Shown in pieces: positions 1-8,400 of a DNA stretch of 12,500 nt; the stretch's first letter is position 1, and every line of letters starts with the position of its first letter. The stretch lies in the NCBI GenBank assembly GCA_009663005.1, contig CM018905.1, positions 10,725,136-10,737,635 on the forward strand, written 5' to 3'. The position numbers and the translations under genes were made by a program. The notes beneath the pieces are model-generated. The model was given only the letters and a program-made list of their open reading frames with translations. It ran no database searches and was not told the DNA's origin. This DNA is from Actinidia chinensis (lineage: Eukaryota; Streptophyta; Magnoliopsida; Ericales; Actinidiaceae).

Positions 1-1750
1 GACCTTTGGTCATTCCTGAGGCACAACAAAAGTCTGCCCAGTAGTGAGTGTTTCCATAGTTTGTGTTCTCTATATTTTGTGAGTTCAAATTGCATCTGTA
101 CTGAAATTTGCTCTTGTTGCTTATGCAAAGTTCAACGATAAGTTCAAGCTCTATTCCGACGCTTGTAAGGATGTAGGGATGTAGAGGCGCTCCTTGCATA
201 TGAGCCATATTATCGGCACAAAATTCCGCATAGGACTATAGAGTTTATAAGGGTCAGTCTGCCTCCGCTGTGAATTGAGGGCCAAGCTCCATAACGTAAG
301 GCCTTCAGTCCTTAGGTGTCCGGACGCGAGTTCGTCAGGCCGTAGTTCTCCAAATCGCATTGATGACGAAGAGGAGGAAGAGGCTGTCAGTCAGCTTGTT
401 TTGAATAAGAGGCAGAGTCCAGTGGTCCCCACGCCTGATCTCGAGGGCAAGTCCTTTATTGTCCCCGTTTTGAGCTCGGATAACAAGGATGACCTAGTTC
501 GTGCTCTGCGTCTATCTATTCGTGGGACTGAAGTCGCCGGGACAAGCTCTAATAAGGCCAGCGTCGGCTGCTATCCCTCCCACCAAAGCCATTCTTCCTA
601 CCCTTCGGGCCCTCCACCAATAGTTGGGTTGTCGGCAGGGGAGGCTGTGGCAGTAACGGGGGTTGACCTAGGCTTTCCAGGGGCAAAGGAAATGAGCCTT
701 TGGTGGGTACTCCCAAAAGGCCTCAAAAGGTGACAAGCTCAGTTGGCGCTGTCGAGCTTTGGAAACCTGACTTTTCTGCTTGTGAGCTCGGCAGGCAGGT
801 GACGGATGCTGACTTCGCTCGAGATCTTGACACCAATTTGGTTCTCACACGGGCAGTTATGTTGCCGAGTGACTCTGCCGCTCTCGTTGAGGAGTCTTGG
901 GATTCGATGAGGAACTTGCTAGTGATGCAGCATGTTCAGGTCAGCATTGTGACTTCTGTATTACTTGATTTATATGTCGAATACTTAGTTCTTTCATGTG
1001 TTTTTGATTTGTAAAGCCTTCAAAAGGTGATGGCAACCTCGGATCGAATGGCTAGAGTATTCAATCGAGCTAAAGTGGGCCAAAAAAAAAGATAGAGGCA
1101 GATGCAAATAAGGCAAAACTTGCACTGGCCGATGTCAACCAGTTGAAGGCAAATTTGGTCCTCGCAAAGCAGGCCCAAATGCTAGTTACACGACTGCAGT
1201 CCAGGCTCAAAGGAAGGCTATTGTTGTAGAGGCTGCTCTCGTTGAGCTTTAGTTGGCGGTATGTGGCCTTGTGTATGAGCAGATTTTCACCCTGGGGGAC
1301 CAATCGGGCAAGGGACAACTATAGCAGGCAGGTTACCGAGGTGCACTCTCAGTCCTTTCTAGAAGGTTGGCTATCTTGCCTAAAAGAACTCGGCGTGCCT
1401 AAGGATAACCTACGTGGGCCCGAGTGGCCCCTGCTCTTGAGTTCCTTGAGTCTCCTACACCTTATTCTCCACTGATTTTGCCCGACTTCAATGAGGAGGA
1501 GTTTCTGAACATGCTAGAGGAAGATGAGATTGTTCCTGAGCCTGTCCCTAACCTCGCCATGGCCTCAGACATCGAAGCTACCGATTCTACAGAGGAGGTT
1601 GGAAGAACGATTGCTGAGGCACCTGGGGAAAGGTCTACCGAGGAGACTGGAGCTGATGATGGTGGAGACGCAGACCAGAACTCCCCTCTTGGAGTTTTAA
1701 ACATGCTTTTTGTTTTTCGAGGACCTATTTATTTTTGCTTGGGCTTGTAA
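1..1750 (+). pseudogene. Antisense ORF (aORF) of a Tat-lineage retrotransposon, 3' half, broken
   Basis: This is coding-like sequence on the strand opposite gag-pol, lying between pol and the expected 3' LTR. That is where Tat-lineage elements such as Grande, RIRE2 and Retand carry an extra ORF of unknown function. Readable parts in order: an acidic patch (DDEEEEEA, near 365-390); a Pro/Ala/Ser-rich linker (about 540-660); a segment ending near 939 (starts KRPQKVTSS, includes TDADFARDLDTN); a predicted coiled coil (about 1027-1255, ATSDRMARVFNRA then IEADANKAKLALADVNQLKA); and an acidic C-terminus with the motif YSPLILPDFNEEEFLNML (about 1460-1520). Frame changes occur near the A9 run at 1082-1090, near 1180, near 1310 and near 1410, and a TAG interrupts at about 1250, so no full protein can be made. 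The start lies left of the window. Another GT-AG intron may lie at about 41-130. Assignment to the aORF class rests on position, strand and overall character, not on a database match. Confidence 0.72.
940..1026 (+). other. Probable spliceosomal intron in the aORF
   Basis: An exon ending in CAG meets GTCAGC at 940. The segment is T-rich (runs such as TTTTTGATTTG near 1000-1011) and ends at AAAAG at 1026. Removing 87 bp joins two coding blocks in phase 0: the block ending QHVQ and the block beginning VMATSDRM, which starts the coiled coil. A second possible acceptor AG lies at 1015-1016 but would put a stop in frame. The unspliced frame ends at a TAA at about 1012. This is a prediction from splice signals and frame only. 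Confidence 0.5.
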
Positions 1751-1830
1751 AGACTTACTTTTCCTTTTTCTCAATAGAACTCTACTTCTGCACTTTGTTT
1801 CGATTCTCTTCTCATGCAAAGTATACTTTA

Positions 1831-2720
1831 GTAGAAATTATCATTTTCAATTTGGAGGTTTTGGGATGTCCGTCCCTTCACTCTGGCAGAGTGTACCTTG
1901 GCGAGACTTGTGGGTTAGAGACTGGAGCCCGCATAGCTAGGCTTTTCCCTCCATGACTCTCGCCAAGAACACAAAGGATTATTATCGAGGTCGAGTTTGG
2001 AACTCGCTTAGAGCTCGGCTAACTCCCCATCCCGTCTCTGGCAAAGTGTCCCCTAGAAGAGCTTGTGGAATAGGATTTGAAGCTCACGAAGCTCGGCTAA
2101 TCCTTCCCTAGATCTTTTGCCAAGTACACAAAGGAATATTACTCGGGGTCGAGTTCGGAGCTCACTTAGAGCTCGGCTAACTCCACATCGCATCTCTGGC
2201 AAAGTGTCCCCTAGAAGAGCTTGTGGAACAGGATTTGAAGCTCACAAAGCTCGGCTAATCCTTCCCTAGATCTTTTGCCAAGTACACAAAGGAATATTAC
2301 TCGGGGTCGAGTTCGGAGCTCACTTAGAGCTCGGCTAACTCCCCATCCCGTCTCTAGCAAAGTGTCTCCTAGTAGAGCTTGCGGAATAGGATTTGGAGCT
2401 CACGAAGCTCAACTAATCCTTCCCCAGATCTTCTACCAAGTACACAAAGGAATTTTACTCGGGGTCGAGTTTGGAGCTCATTTAGTGCTCGGCTAACTCC
2501 ACATCGCATCTCTGGCAAAGTGTCCCTTGACCAAATGTGTGGGATCAGTTCAGAGCTCACGTCGAGCTCGGTTAACCCCTTCCGCGGTTTTTGGCCAGGC
2601 ACACAGAGGAAATTTCTTGGGATTGAGTTTGATGCTCGCTTAAAGCTCGGCTAACTCCCAATCATGTCTCTATCGAAGTGTCCCTTGGCCAATGCGTTTG
2701 TTTCTTATTCCTCAGTTGAC
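1831..2720. repeat. 158-bp tandem repeat array in the retrotransposon 3' UTR
   Basis: The marker GGTCGAGTT or its variant recurs at 1989, 2147, 2305, 2463 and, changed, at 2620, giving spacings of 158, 158, 158 and 157 bp. A diverged copy fills 1831-1988 and a partial copy trails to about 2720. Each unit is itself two halves of about 79 bp that share a core AGCTCGGCTAA. Units starting at 1989 and 2305 share CCCCATCCCG, while those at 2147 and 2463 share CCACATCGCA, so a 316-bp higher-order pattern (ABAB) is likely. Tandem arrays in the 3' UTR are known in Tat/Ogre elements and can seed satellite DNA. No coding role is seen; short ORFs across the array are fortuitous. Confidence 0.9.
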
Positions 2721-2847
2721 CTTGGCCAGCCTTCAAAATACTACACCTAGGTGCATGCTTCTCCAATTTGTGTGCTTGAAATGACGGTTAGCCTTCCTGC
2801 TTTTAATGGGCTTATGATTGATGGGACACGATGTTTTGCAAAAGTGC

Positions 2848-3005
2848 CACGTGTCGTCTCACAAAATGGTTGACGCCGGTAATTATGCAAAACGTCGCAT
2901 CCAGGTTCACGCCTTATGCCCCTACATGCCTTCCATCTTAAATGGCAGGCCGTTAGCCTCCCCTTTAATGACGATCCATTTGGCTACTTCCTGCTATTAT
3001 AAATT
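2848..3005 (+). promoter_or_regulatory. Putative plant promoter: G-box, W-box-like core and TATA box
   Basis: CACGTG (a G-box, bound by bZIP and bHLH factors in plants) lies at 2848-2853, a TTGAC W-box-like core at 2870-2874, and TATTATAAATT at 2995-3005, followed by a C/T-rich leader. The order and the spacing of about 140 bp are plausible for a plus-strand promoter, but each motif alone is common by chance. If active it would transcribe towards pol, making RNA antisense to the integrase end. Confidence 0.33.
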
Positions 3006-3559
3006 GGGCAATTCATGGCTTTATTTTTGCATCCTCCTCCTTTCGTTTCCTTTGGTTCAACCACTTTCTCTTTCTAGACCCAGCGCCCATGGTCTTCAAA
3101 TTCAGGCTGCCAAGGTCAATTTCCTTTGTGATCTACCTTTGTTCCCAAAGATCTGTAGGGCGGACCTTTTGTTCCCAAAGGTTTGTAATGCGCAGCTGCT
3201 CTTCTTCTCCATGGATTCGAAAAACTTCTTCCTCAGGTCTCACTGGTGTCCGGAGCTCCTCTCTAGCTCAGATTGGGCAGGTTCAAGAGAAGAAGTTGTT
3301 GCGACAGCGCTCGAGTCGATTGCTCCGGGAGTGATGTATAAACTTTACCATTGCTGCTCTTGAGCTGCCGGCTTGATCAGTTGACTAGATATGGTCTTGC
3401 TCTAGGGTTCCGGATAACATCTCGTCTGCTGTTTTCGCATTTCCTCTAGCATTTGCTGGTTCTCCTTGAAGCTTAGTGGATTGGCGATAAGCCCACGTAA
3501 CTGAGCTTGGCGGTCGTCGTAGAATAGTTTTATAGTAGTATTTGTGTAGCGATCTAGTT

Positions 3560-3620
3560 ATAGTCTTTGTATTTGATCAAGTCTTTATAATAACTTCTTA
3601 TCTTATAATCGAATGATCTT
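3560..3620 (+). terminator. Plant-type polyadenylation-like region
   Basis: This AT-rich stretch carries a TTTGTA motif at about 3567 (resembling plant far-upstream elements), ATAATAA at about 3588 and a U-rich tail. It would close a transcript started near 3030. Such motifs are loose and this is only suggestive. Confidence 0.25.
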
Positions 3621-3744
3621 AAGTTGAAATAGAATTTGCTTCTCTCCATGGATTCCCATGTATTGCATTTTTCTGTGTATATCAAGAGTTCGAAATTCCC
3701 TGGGCGCTTTACAAAATTTTTCGTTTGCCTTTATGAATTTTTTC

Positions 3745-4062
3745 AAGTATACTTTGGTAAAATTTTCAAGAGACGAAACTCAAAGCTCACCGTAAGCTCG
3801 GCAAACTCTGTCCCTAAATTTTCCAAGCAAACTTAGTCAAATCTGTTGGACAGAGCTCGAAACTTGGTGGGAGCTTGGCTAACTTTTCCTTATCCACCAT
3901 TCTCTTAAGTATACTTTGGCAAAATTTTCAAGAGACGATGGTCGAAGCTCACCATAAGCTCGGCTAACTCTGCCCCTAAAGTTTCTAAATAAACTTAGTC
4001 AAATCTGCTGAACAGAGCTCAGAACTCAGTGTGAGCTCGGCTAACTCTTCCTTATTCGTAAA
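3745..4062. repeat. 162-bp direct repeat (two copies) related to the 158-bp array
   Basis: AAGTATACTTTGG recurs at 3745 and 3907, giving a period of 162 bp. Each copy has two halves of about 81 bp carrying the same AGCTCGGCTAACTC-like core as the array at 1831-2720 (near 3790, 3865, 3955 and 4030). The block directly follows the end of pol in element orientation. The stretch 4063-4140 after it is AT-rich and holds nothing recognisable. Confidence 0.85.
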
Positions 4063-4140
4063 ATATTCACAAGTGTGTATTTGTAAGATGAAAACTTCAT
4101 ATGACAAGAGTTTTACATGCATAGTGTGTAAAGTTACATT

Positions 4141-4720
4141 TCACTGGTAGTATTTACTCAAATTGTTGGAATTCCAAGGTCTCGGATCTTGTTTGCCTTC
4201 TGAATCTTCGAGATAGTAAGCACCCCTGCCAGCTAGCTTGACTATCTCGTATGGCCCCTCCCAATTTATGCCGAGCTTCCCGTCCACCAAGTCCTTGGTG
4301 TTTCCAACGACCCTTCTCAAAATGAGGTCTCCCACTATAAAGTCTCTGTGTTGGACCTTCTGATTGTATATTTTGGCTAATTGCTTTTGATAATTAGTCA
4401 TTCGTATGAGTGCATTCTCTCGCCTTTCATCTACAAGGTCTAGGTCCTGAGCTAAAACTTCCTCATTGTGATTCGCGTCATACGCCTCAGTCCGTATTGT
4501 GGGTAAACCGACCTCCAACAGGATTACAACTTCGAAACCGAAAGCCAAAACATAGGGCGTTTCATTCGTTGCTTTCCGCAGCGTGGTCCAATAGGCCAAA
4601 ATGTTTGGCAGCTCCTTGACCCACTTTCCCTTGGCTTTCTCCAGCCTCTTTTTGATCCCATTCATGATTGTCTTATTGGTGGCTTCAACCTACCCATTGC
4701 ACTGTGGATAGCTTGGCGTC
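4141..4720 (-). pseudogene. Integrase: catalytic Glu and C-terminal GPY/F domain, end of pol
   Basis: The catalytic Glu lies in VEATNKTIMNG (codon 4684-4686), preceded by a TAG at 4690-4692 in NG-stop-VEAT. The remaining 174 codons (4665-4141) are open: KRLEKAKGKWVKELP, ATNETPYVLAFGFE, the basic and charged YQKQLAKIYNQKVQHRDF block, and NWEGPYEIVKLAGRGAYYL (4267 to about 4210), which is the GPY/F module. The frame ends normally at a stop at 4141-4143 after NNLSKYYQ. No chromodomain follows, as expected for the non-chromoviral Tat lineage. It is the longest open stretch of pol left but lacks most of the catalytic core. Confidence 0.92.
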
Positions 4721-5290
4721 GAATTATATAATTCGATCTTCAATCATTCTAACAAGTCTTTGATTTTGCTCCCAATGAATTGGGTCTCGTTATTTGATAT
4801 GAATGCTTTGGGATGCAAAACCTGGACATAATGTTTCTTTGGATAAATATGATGACGTCCATCTCTTTGATTTGGGCCAATTGTTCTACTTCCACCCACT
4901 TTGTAAAGTAGAATTATAAAATTCGATCTTCAATCATTCCAACAAGTCTTTGGCTTTGCTCCCAATGAGTTGGGTCTCGTTATTTGATATGAATGCTTTG
5001 GGATGCCAAACCTGGACAGAATGTTTCTTTGGATAAATATGATGACGTCCATCTCTTTGATTTGGGCCAATTGTTCTACTTCCACCCACTTTGTAAAGTA
5101 GAATTATAAAATTCGATCTTCAATCATTCCAACAAGTCTTTGGCTTTGCTCCCAATGAGTTGGGTCTCGTTATTTGACATGAATGCTTTGGGATGCCAAA
5201 CCTGGACAGAATGTTTATTTGGATAAATATGATGACGTCCATCTCTTTGATTTGGGCCAATTATTCTGCTTCCACCCACTTTGTAAAGTA
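4721..5290 (-). repeat. Three tandem copies of a 190-bp integrase core segment
   Basis: Copies occupy 4721-4910, 4911-5100 and 5101-5290, each exactly 190 bp, with each unit starting GAATTATA and ending TTGTAAAGTA on the plus strand. By eye, copies 1 and 2 differ at about 7 sites and copies 2 and 3 at about 4. The unit covers the integrase core from just after the DYFTKW block to the position before the catalytic Glu, so the intact gene had it once. Because 190 is not a multiple of 3, each extra copy changes frame. In every copy the second catalytic Asp (the SDNG motif) reads S-N-N-E, for example 5166-5177. Confidence 0.93.
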
Positions 5291-5625
5291 GTCCGTTGCT
5301 GCTAATAGAAATCTCCTATTTCTCGGAGCTCGGGGTAAGACTCCCACAATGTCCATTCCCCATTACGCAAAGGGCCATGGACTGGTGAGAGGAGTCAGGT
5401 CCCTCGCTGGCTGATGCATTAGAGAGGAAAAAAGCTAGCATTAGGTGCACTTGCAGACGTATACTTGGGCATCTTTTTGCATGTAAGGCCACCAATATTC
5501 CTGGGTGAGAGCTCGGTGAGCCAGCGATCTGCCTCTAGAGTGTAATCCACACATGCCCTCGTGAATCTCAAAAAGTACATCCTTTACCAAACTCGGGTGA
5601 ATGCACAACAAGAACCTAGGTACAA
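5291..5625 (-). pseudogene. Integrase N-terminal zinc-binding (HHCC) region and first core Asp
   Basis: Readable parts: IHPSLVKDVLFEIHEGMCG (first His at 5561-5563), LHSRG (second His), TQEYWWPYMQKDAQVYV, then KC-x2-C where the codons between and after the Cys include TAA (5441-5443) and TAG (5435-5437). The core begins with LTPLTSPWPFA, a TAA at 5363-5365, then WGMDIVG, whose Asp (5351-5353) is the first of the D-D-E triad, and TDYFTKWVEAE at the edge of the triplicated block. A frame change near 5620 joins it to the RNase H linker. Intact, the domain helps integrase multimerise and bind the LTR ends. Confidence 0.88.
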
Positions 5626-5854
5626 CCTCTTGTATAAGTCCCCCGAGGGGAAAATTCAGGACCGTGCTACCTTTACCCGAACTCTGTGTGCTTCTCTTTT
5701 GTCTTCTGGCAATCTGTCATGTTGCATGAAATTTACGATTAGGTCCATCCAGCTCAGGCCCAGTTCTGTATTGACTAAAAAGGATTCCCGTGAAGCTTCG
5801 AGACTTGGAACTAAAAGTAATTCGATTGCAATGGTCCGGCCCATTTCTCCTTCA

Positions 5855-6250
5855 AATATCGACACTAGGCCCGCCAAAGCGTCTGCATGCGAGTTTTGGT
5901 CCCTTCCCACTTGTTTGATCTTCACAACTTTAAATTCGATGAGGAGGTTCTTCGCCACTACCAAGTATCTAGCCATCTTGACCCTACGAACTACAAATTT
6001 TTTCCTGTGACTTGGTTGACAACCATTTTAGAGTCACTGAAAATGTGACGTTTGGGTATCTTTAACTTGATGGTGGACCGAAGTCCCGCAATGAAGGCCT
6101 CGTACTCGGCTTTGTTGTTTGTCGTAGGGAAGTTTAATCTGAGGCACTGATCAAAGATTGCCCCTTCTAGGCTTTTTAAAACTATTCCAGCCCCTACCCC
6201 CTAACTGTTTTTGGCCCCGTCTATGAACATTTTCCAAGCCGAGGTCGGAT
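5855..6250 (-). pseudogene. Second, acquired (archaeal-type) RNase H domain, acidic tetrad retained
   Basis: The catalytic pattern is complete: Asp in FIDGAKNS (codon 6219-6221), Glu in NNKAEYEAF (6105-6107), Asp in FSDSKMVVNQV (6033-6035) and Asp in NSHADALAGL (5881-5883). TTNNKAEYEAFIAGL is the best-conserved stretch. A TAG just after the first motif (about 6195-6193) and a slip in the T6 run at 5998-6003 break the frame. This extra RNase H after the degenerate first one is a known mark of the Tat lineage. It would cut RNA in RNA-DNA hybrids during cDNA synthesis. A Ser/Thr-rich spacer of about 60 residues (about 6440-6258) separates the two RNase H domains, and a linker towards the integrase (5855-5656) follows. 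Confidence 0.88.
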
Positions 6251-6459
6251 CAATCTAGGGTGGTTCTGTAACCTCTGAACCCCTAGTCGTTTCGCCGATG
6301 GCTGTTGTCTTTGTGACTCGGGGTGGTTCTCGTACAACCTCGAGACCCCCAAGTTCTGGTTGGGTTTTAGACGACACTACTTTCGAGCTCTGATCCCTTT
6401 TGTGTGCAGACACAAGGCAACCTTGCTCTAGACTCATAGTTCGGGATGAGAACTCTGCC

Positions 6460-6827
6460 ACAAAGTTGGCTAGGATCTGTCCCTTTATAGGTGCCCTTGG
6501 TAAGAATTTTATGTCGAACTGTCCGAGCTCAATGGCCTATTTCAAAAGTCGGCTAAACAAATCCGCTTTTGACAAAATGTTTTTAAGCAAAAACTCAGTA
6601 TAGACGACTATTAGGTGTGCTTGAAAATAATGCATGAGTTTCCGCAAAGTCATGACCAATGCTAGAACAAGCTTTTCCAGTGGCAAGTACCTCGTTTGGT
6701 AATCTGTAAGCATCTTTCTAACAAAGTAGATCGGGCACTACTCTACATCTACTTCCCTTAATAGTACCGAACTAACGGCAAGTTCTGAGATGGCGAGGTA
6801 GACGTAGAGCAACTCTCCCTTATCCGC
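6460..6827 (-). pseudogene. First (Ty3-type) RNase H region, lacking its acidic residue
   Basis: After a frame-broken connection (WDEECELALQCFKLYL, about 6900-6850), the frame used by RT resumes at 6827: LLYVYLAISELAVSSVLLRE, PIYFVRKMLTDYQTRYLPLEK, then IKGQILANFVAEF near 6460. The layout is that of the Ty3 RNase H, but where a working enzyme has DAS before the AV-S block this copy has SEL. TAG codons near 6737 and 6542 also interrupt it. Loss of the catalytic Asp in this domain is usual in the Tat lineage, where the second RNase H takes over, so it need not be a defect of this copy alone. Confidence 0.8.
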
Positions 6828-6957
6828 GTGGAAAAAACGACGGTTCGGTTAAATACAGTTTAAAACATTGGAGTGCGAGTTCACATTCCTCATCCCATGA
6901 AAACTTTTTATTTTTGCGAAAGAGTTTAAAAATTGGATGGCATTTGTTTGAGGACTT

Positions 6958-7760
6958 ACAGTGTCGCTGCCATCACGGTCAGTTTTTGCACCTCATTCGC
7001 TGTCCTTGGGCTGACGAGGTCTTTAATCGCCATGATTTGTTTTGGGTTCACTTCGATCCCCTGTCTCATCACCAAGTGTCCTAGAAACTTCCCCGAGCTC
7101 ACCCCCAAAGGCACATTTTGCCGCATTTAGTCTCAATCGGTGTCTTTTGAGTACCGCGAACACTTCGGTCAAGTCCCTGATGTGGTCTGCTTTTTTTCTA
7201 CTTTTGACCACCATATCGTTAATGTAAGTGTCCATAGTCTTTCCTAGGATTGGCCTGAACATTTTTGTGATCATCCGTTGATATGTGGCCCTAGAATTTT
7301 TCAAATCGAACGACATGACCTTGTAACAATATACGCCCCGGGGCATGATGAACGCAGTCTTCTCCTAATTGGGCTTGTGCATGGCAATCTGGTGGTAACC
7401 ACAGTACGCGTCCAAGAAGCGCATTCGTGCATGCCCTGAGGTAGAGTCTACTAGCTGGTTGATCTTTGGCAAAGGAAAGTAGTCTTTAGGACAAGCTCGG
7501 TTGAGGCTTGTAAAATCCACGCACACTTTCCACTTGTCGATCTTCTTTTTAACCACGACCGTATTGGATAACCAGCTCGGGTAAAGAACTACTATTATCG
7601 CCCCTTCCTCCTTAAGTTTCTCCACTTCTTCAATAACTATGTCCACATGCTCGGCTGCTGATCTCCTCCCTCTCTACTTCACTGGTCGAGCGTAGGGTGT
7701 TACATTCAGTTCGTGTTTGATGAAATTGAGATCTATCTCGAGCATCTCCTAGGGCATCCA
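6958..7760 (-). pseudogene. Reverse transcriptase domain with altered YxDD box
   Basis: Recognisable blocks are YPSWLSNTVVVKK (about 7580-7540), CVDFTSLNRACPKDYFPLP (about 7525-7468), FLDAY with the motif A Asp at 7410-7412, GYHQIAMH, the PRGVYCYKVM block (about 7345-7315) and KSRKKADHIRDL. The catalytic box at 7212-7226 reads Y-I-N-D-M instead of Y-I-D-D-M, so one of the metal-binding Asp residues is lost. The motif B region has Asp and Arg where the family has Gly (FDLKN, SRATY). Stops lie at 7674-7676 and 7365-7367. A one-base change in the run of five C (7102-7106, G on the coding strand) shifts the frame; downstream, FLGHLVMRQGIEVNPKQI is readable to about 6958. Intact, it would make cDNA from element RNA in the particle. 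Confidence 0.93.
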
Positions 7761-8094
7761 TGCGAAGACCACAATATTGGCCTTAAGAAGCTGGAAGAGC
7801 TCAGTTCGCTCCCGTTCCTTTAGGTTCGCACCAGTGAGAAAGAAACAGTCTGAGCTTGGCTCATCCAGCTCATAGCGCATCAAATCCTCTACGACTTCGG
7901 CCTCTGGGTCCCTCCCGATGTCCTCCAGGACTTCTTGCTCCTCTTCGACTAGCTGCATTTCCTACATGGCTGCCTTCGTGTTGATCGTGGCAAGGTAGCA
8001 TTGTTTGGCCACCACTTGGTCCCCATAAAGTGTCTCTTCGCCTCGAGGGGTAGCAAATTTGATGACCTGGTGAAATGTGGAGGCCACGCCTTTC

Positions 8095-8400
8095 ATCTTG
8101 TGTAGCCAATCTCGGCCAACAATTGCATTATACGGGGAAGGGATGTCCACTACAACAAACTCTATCACTAGCTCTTGGGTCCCCGCTTGGACCTTGAAGG
8201 TCACCATTCCCAAGGGCAAGTGAGACTGAGCGTTGAATCCTACCAAGGGAGACTGTGTCAGTTTTAAGTCCAATTGGGTGAGTTTTAGCTATTTAAAAAG
8301 GTCGTAATACATCACCTCGACTGAGCTTCCCGTGTCCACCAAGATTCTTTTGATGTCATAGTTGTTCATCTTGAGTTGGATGACTAGGGGGTCAGAATAG
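8095..8400 (-). pseudogene. Aspartic protease domain
   Basis: The retropepsin signature [12 protein letters not shown] is present, with the catalytic Asp codon at 8334-8336, followed by the conserved NAIVGRDWLHKM block (about 8130-8095) that matches the second retropepsin motif. The domain is in one frame, but a TAG at 8289-8291 cuts it about 15 residues after the active site. The family would process gag-pol into mature proteins. It continues in the same frame into the linker before RT (7962-7751, acidic, YELDEPSSDCFF), with stops at 7962-7964 and 7749-7751. Confidence 0.9.

Larger units (their letters stand above)
2721..3744 (+). other. Non-coding spacer between the two repeat blocks, promoter- and poly(A)-like on the plus strand
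   Basis: About 1 kb of unique sequence separates the 158-bp and 162-bp repeat blocks. On the plus strand it looks like a compact transcription unit: G-box and TATA-like signals (2848-3005), a pyrimidine-rich stretch (about 3020-3080), an ATG in a good context (GCGCCCATGG, near 3089), then an AT-rich region with polyadenylation-like motifs near 3565-3620. A direct repeat of about 30 bp (TTGTTCCCAAAG) occurs near 3140 and 3169. A 181-codon ORF at 2818-3363 runs through the TATA region and has no recognisable domain, so I do not call it a gene. It could also be passenger sequence captured by the element or part of the normal 3' UTR of this subfamily. Confidence 0.4.

Noticed and set aside
1462..1704. 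Minus-strand Ser-rich ORF
   Set aside because: Shadow of the acidic aORF tail, whose Glu and Asp codons read as Ser-rich on the other strand.
1831..2720. CRISPR-like array of regular repeats
   Set aside because: Units are contiguous tandem repeats with no unique spacers, and the context is a plant retrotransposon.
2818..3363. 181-codon plus-strand ORF as a gene
   Set aside because: It runs across the TATA-like region, has no recognisable domain, and its composition looks like translated non-coding DNA.
2721..3744. 3' LTR of the same element
   Set aside because: The promoter-like signals point the wrong way for a minus-strand element and no sequence is shared with the LTR parts at 10193-10259 or 11905-12500. 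The aORF further left also implies the 3' LTR lies beyond position 1.
4141..4665. Intact host-domesticated integrase gene (174 open codons)
   Set aside because: It lacks the catalytic Asp residues, starts at an internal Met of the integrase, and simply continues the broken pol frame; chance survival of a short stretch explains it.
5561..6010. 149-codon plus-strand ORF
   Set aside because: It lies opposite the RNase H and integrase coding sequence, whose motifs are clear on the minus strand; it is a shadow.
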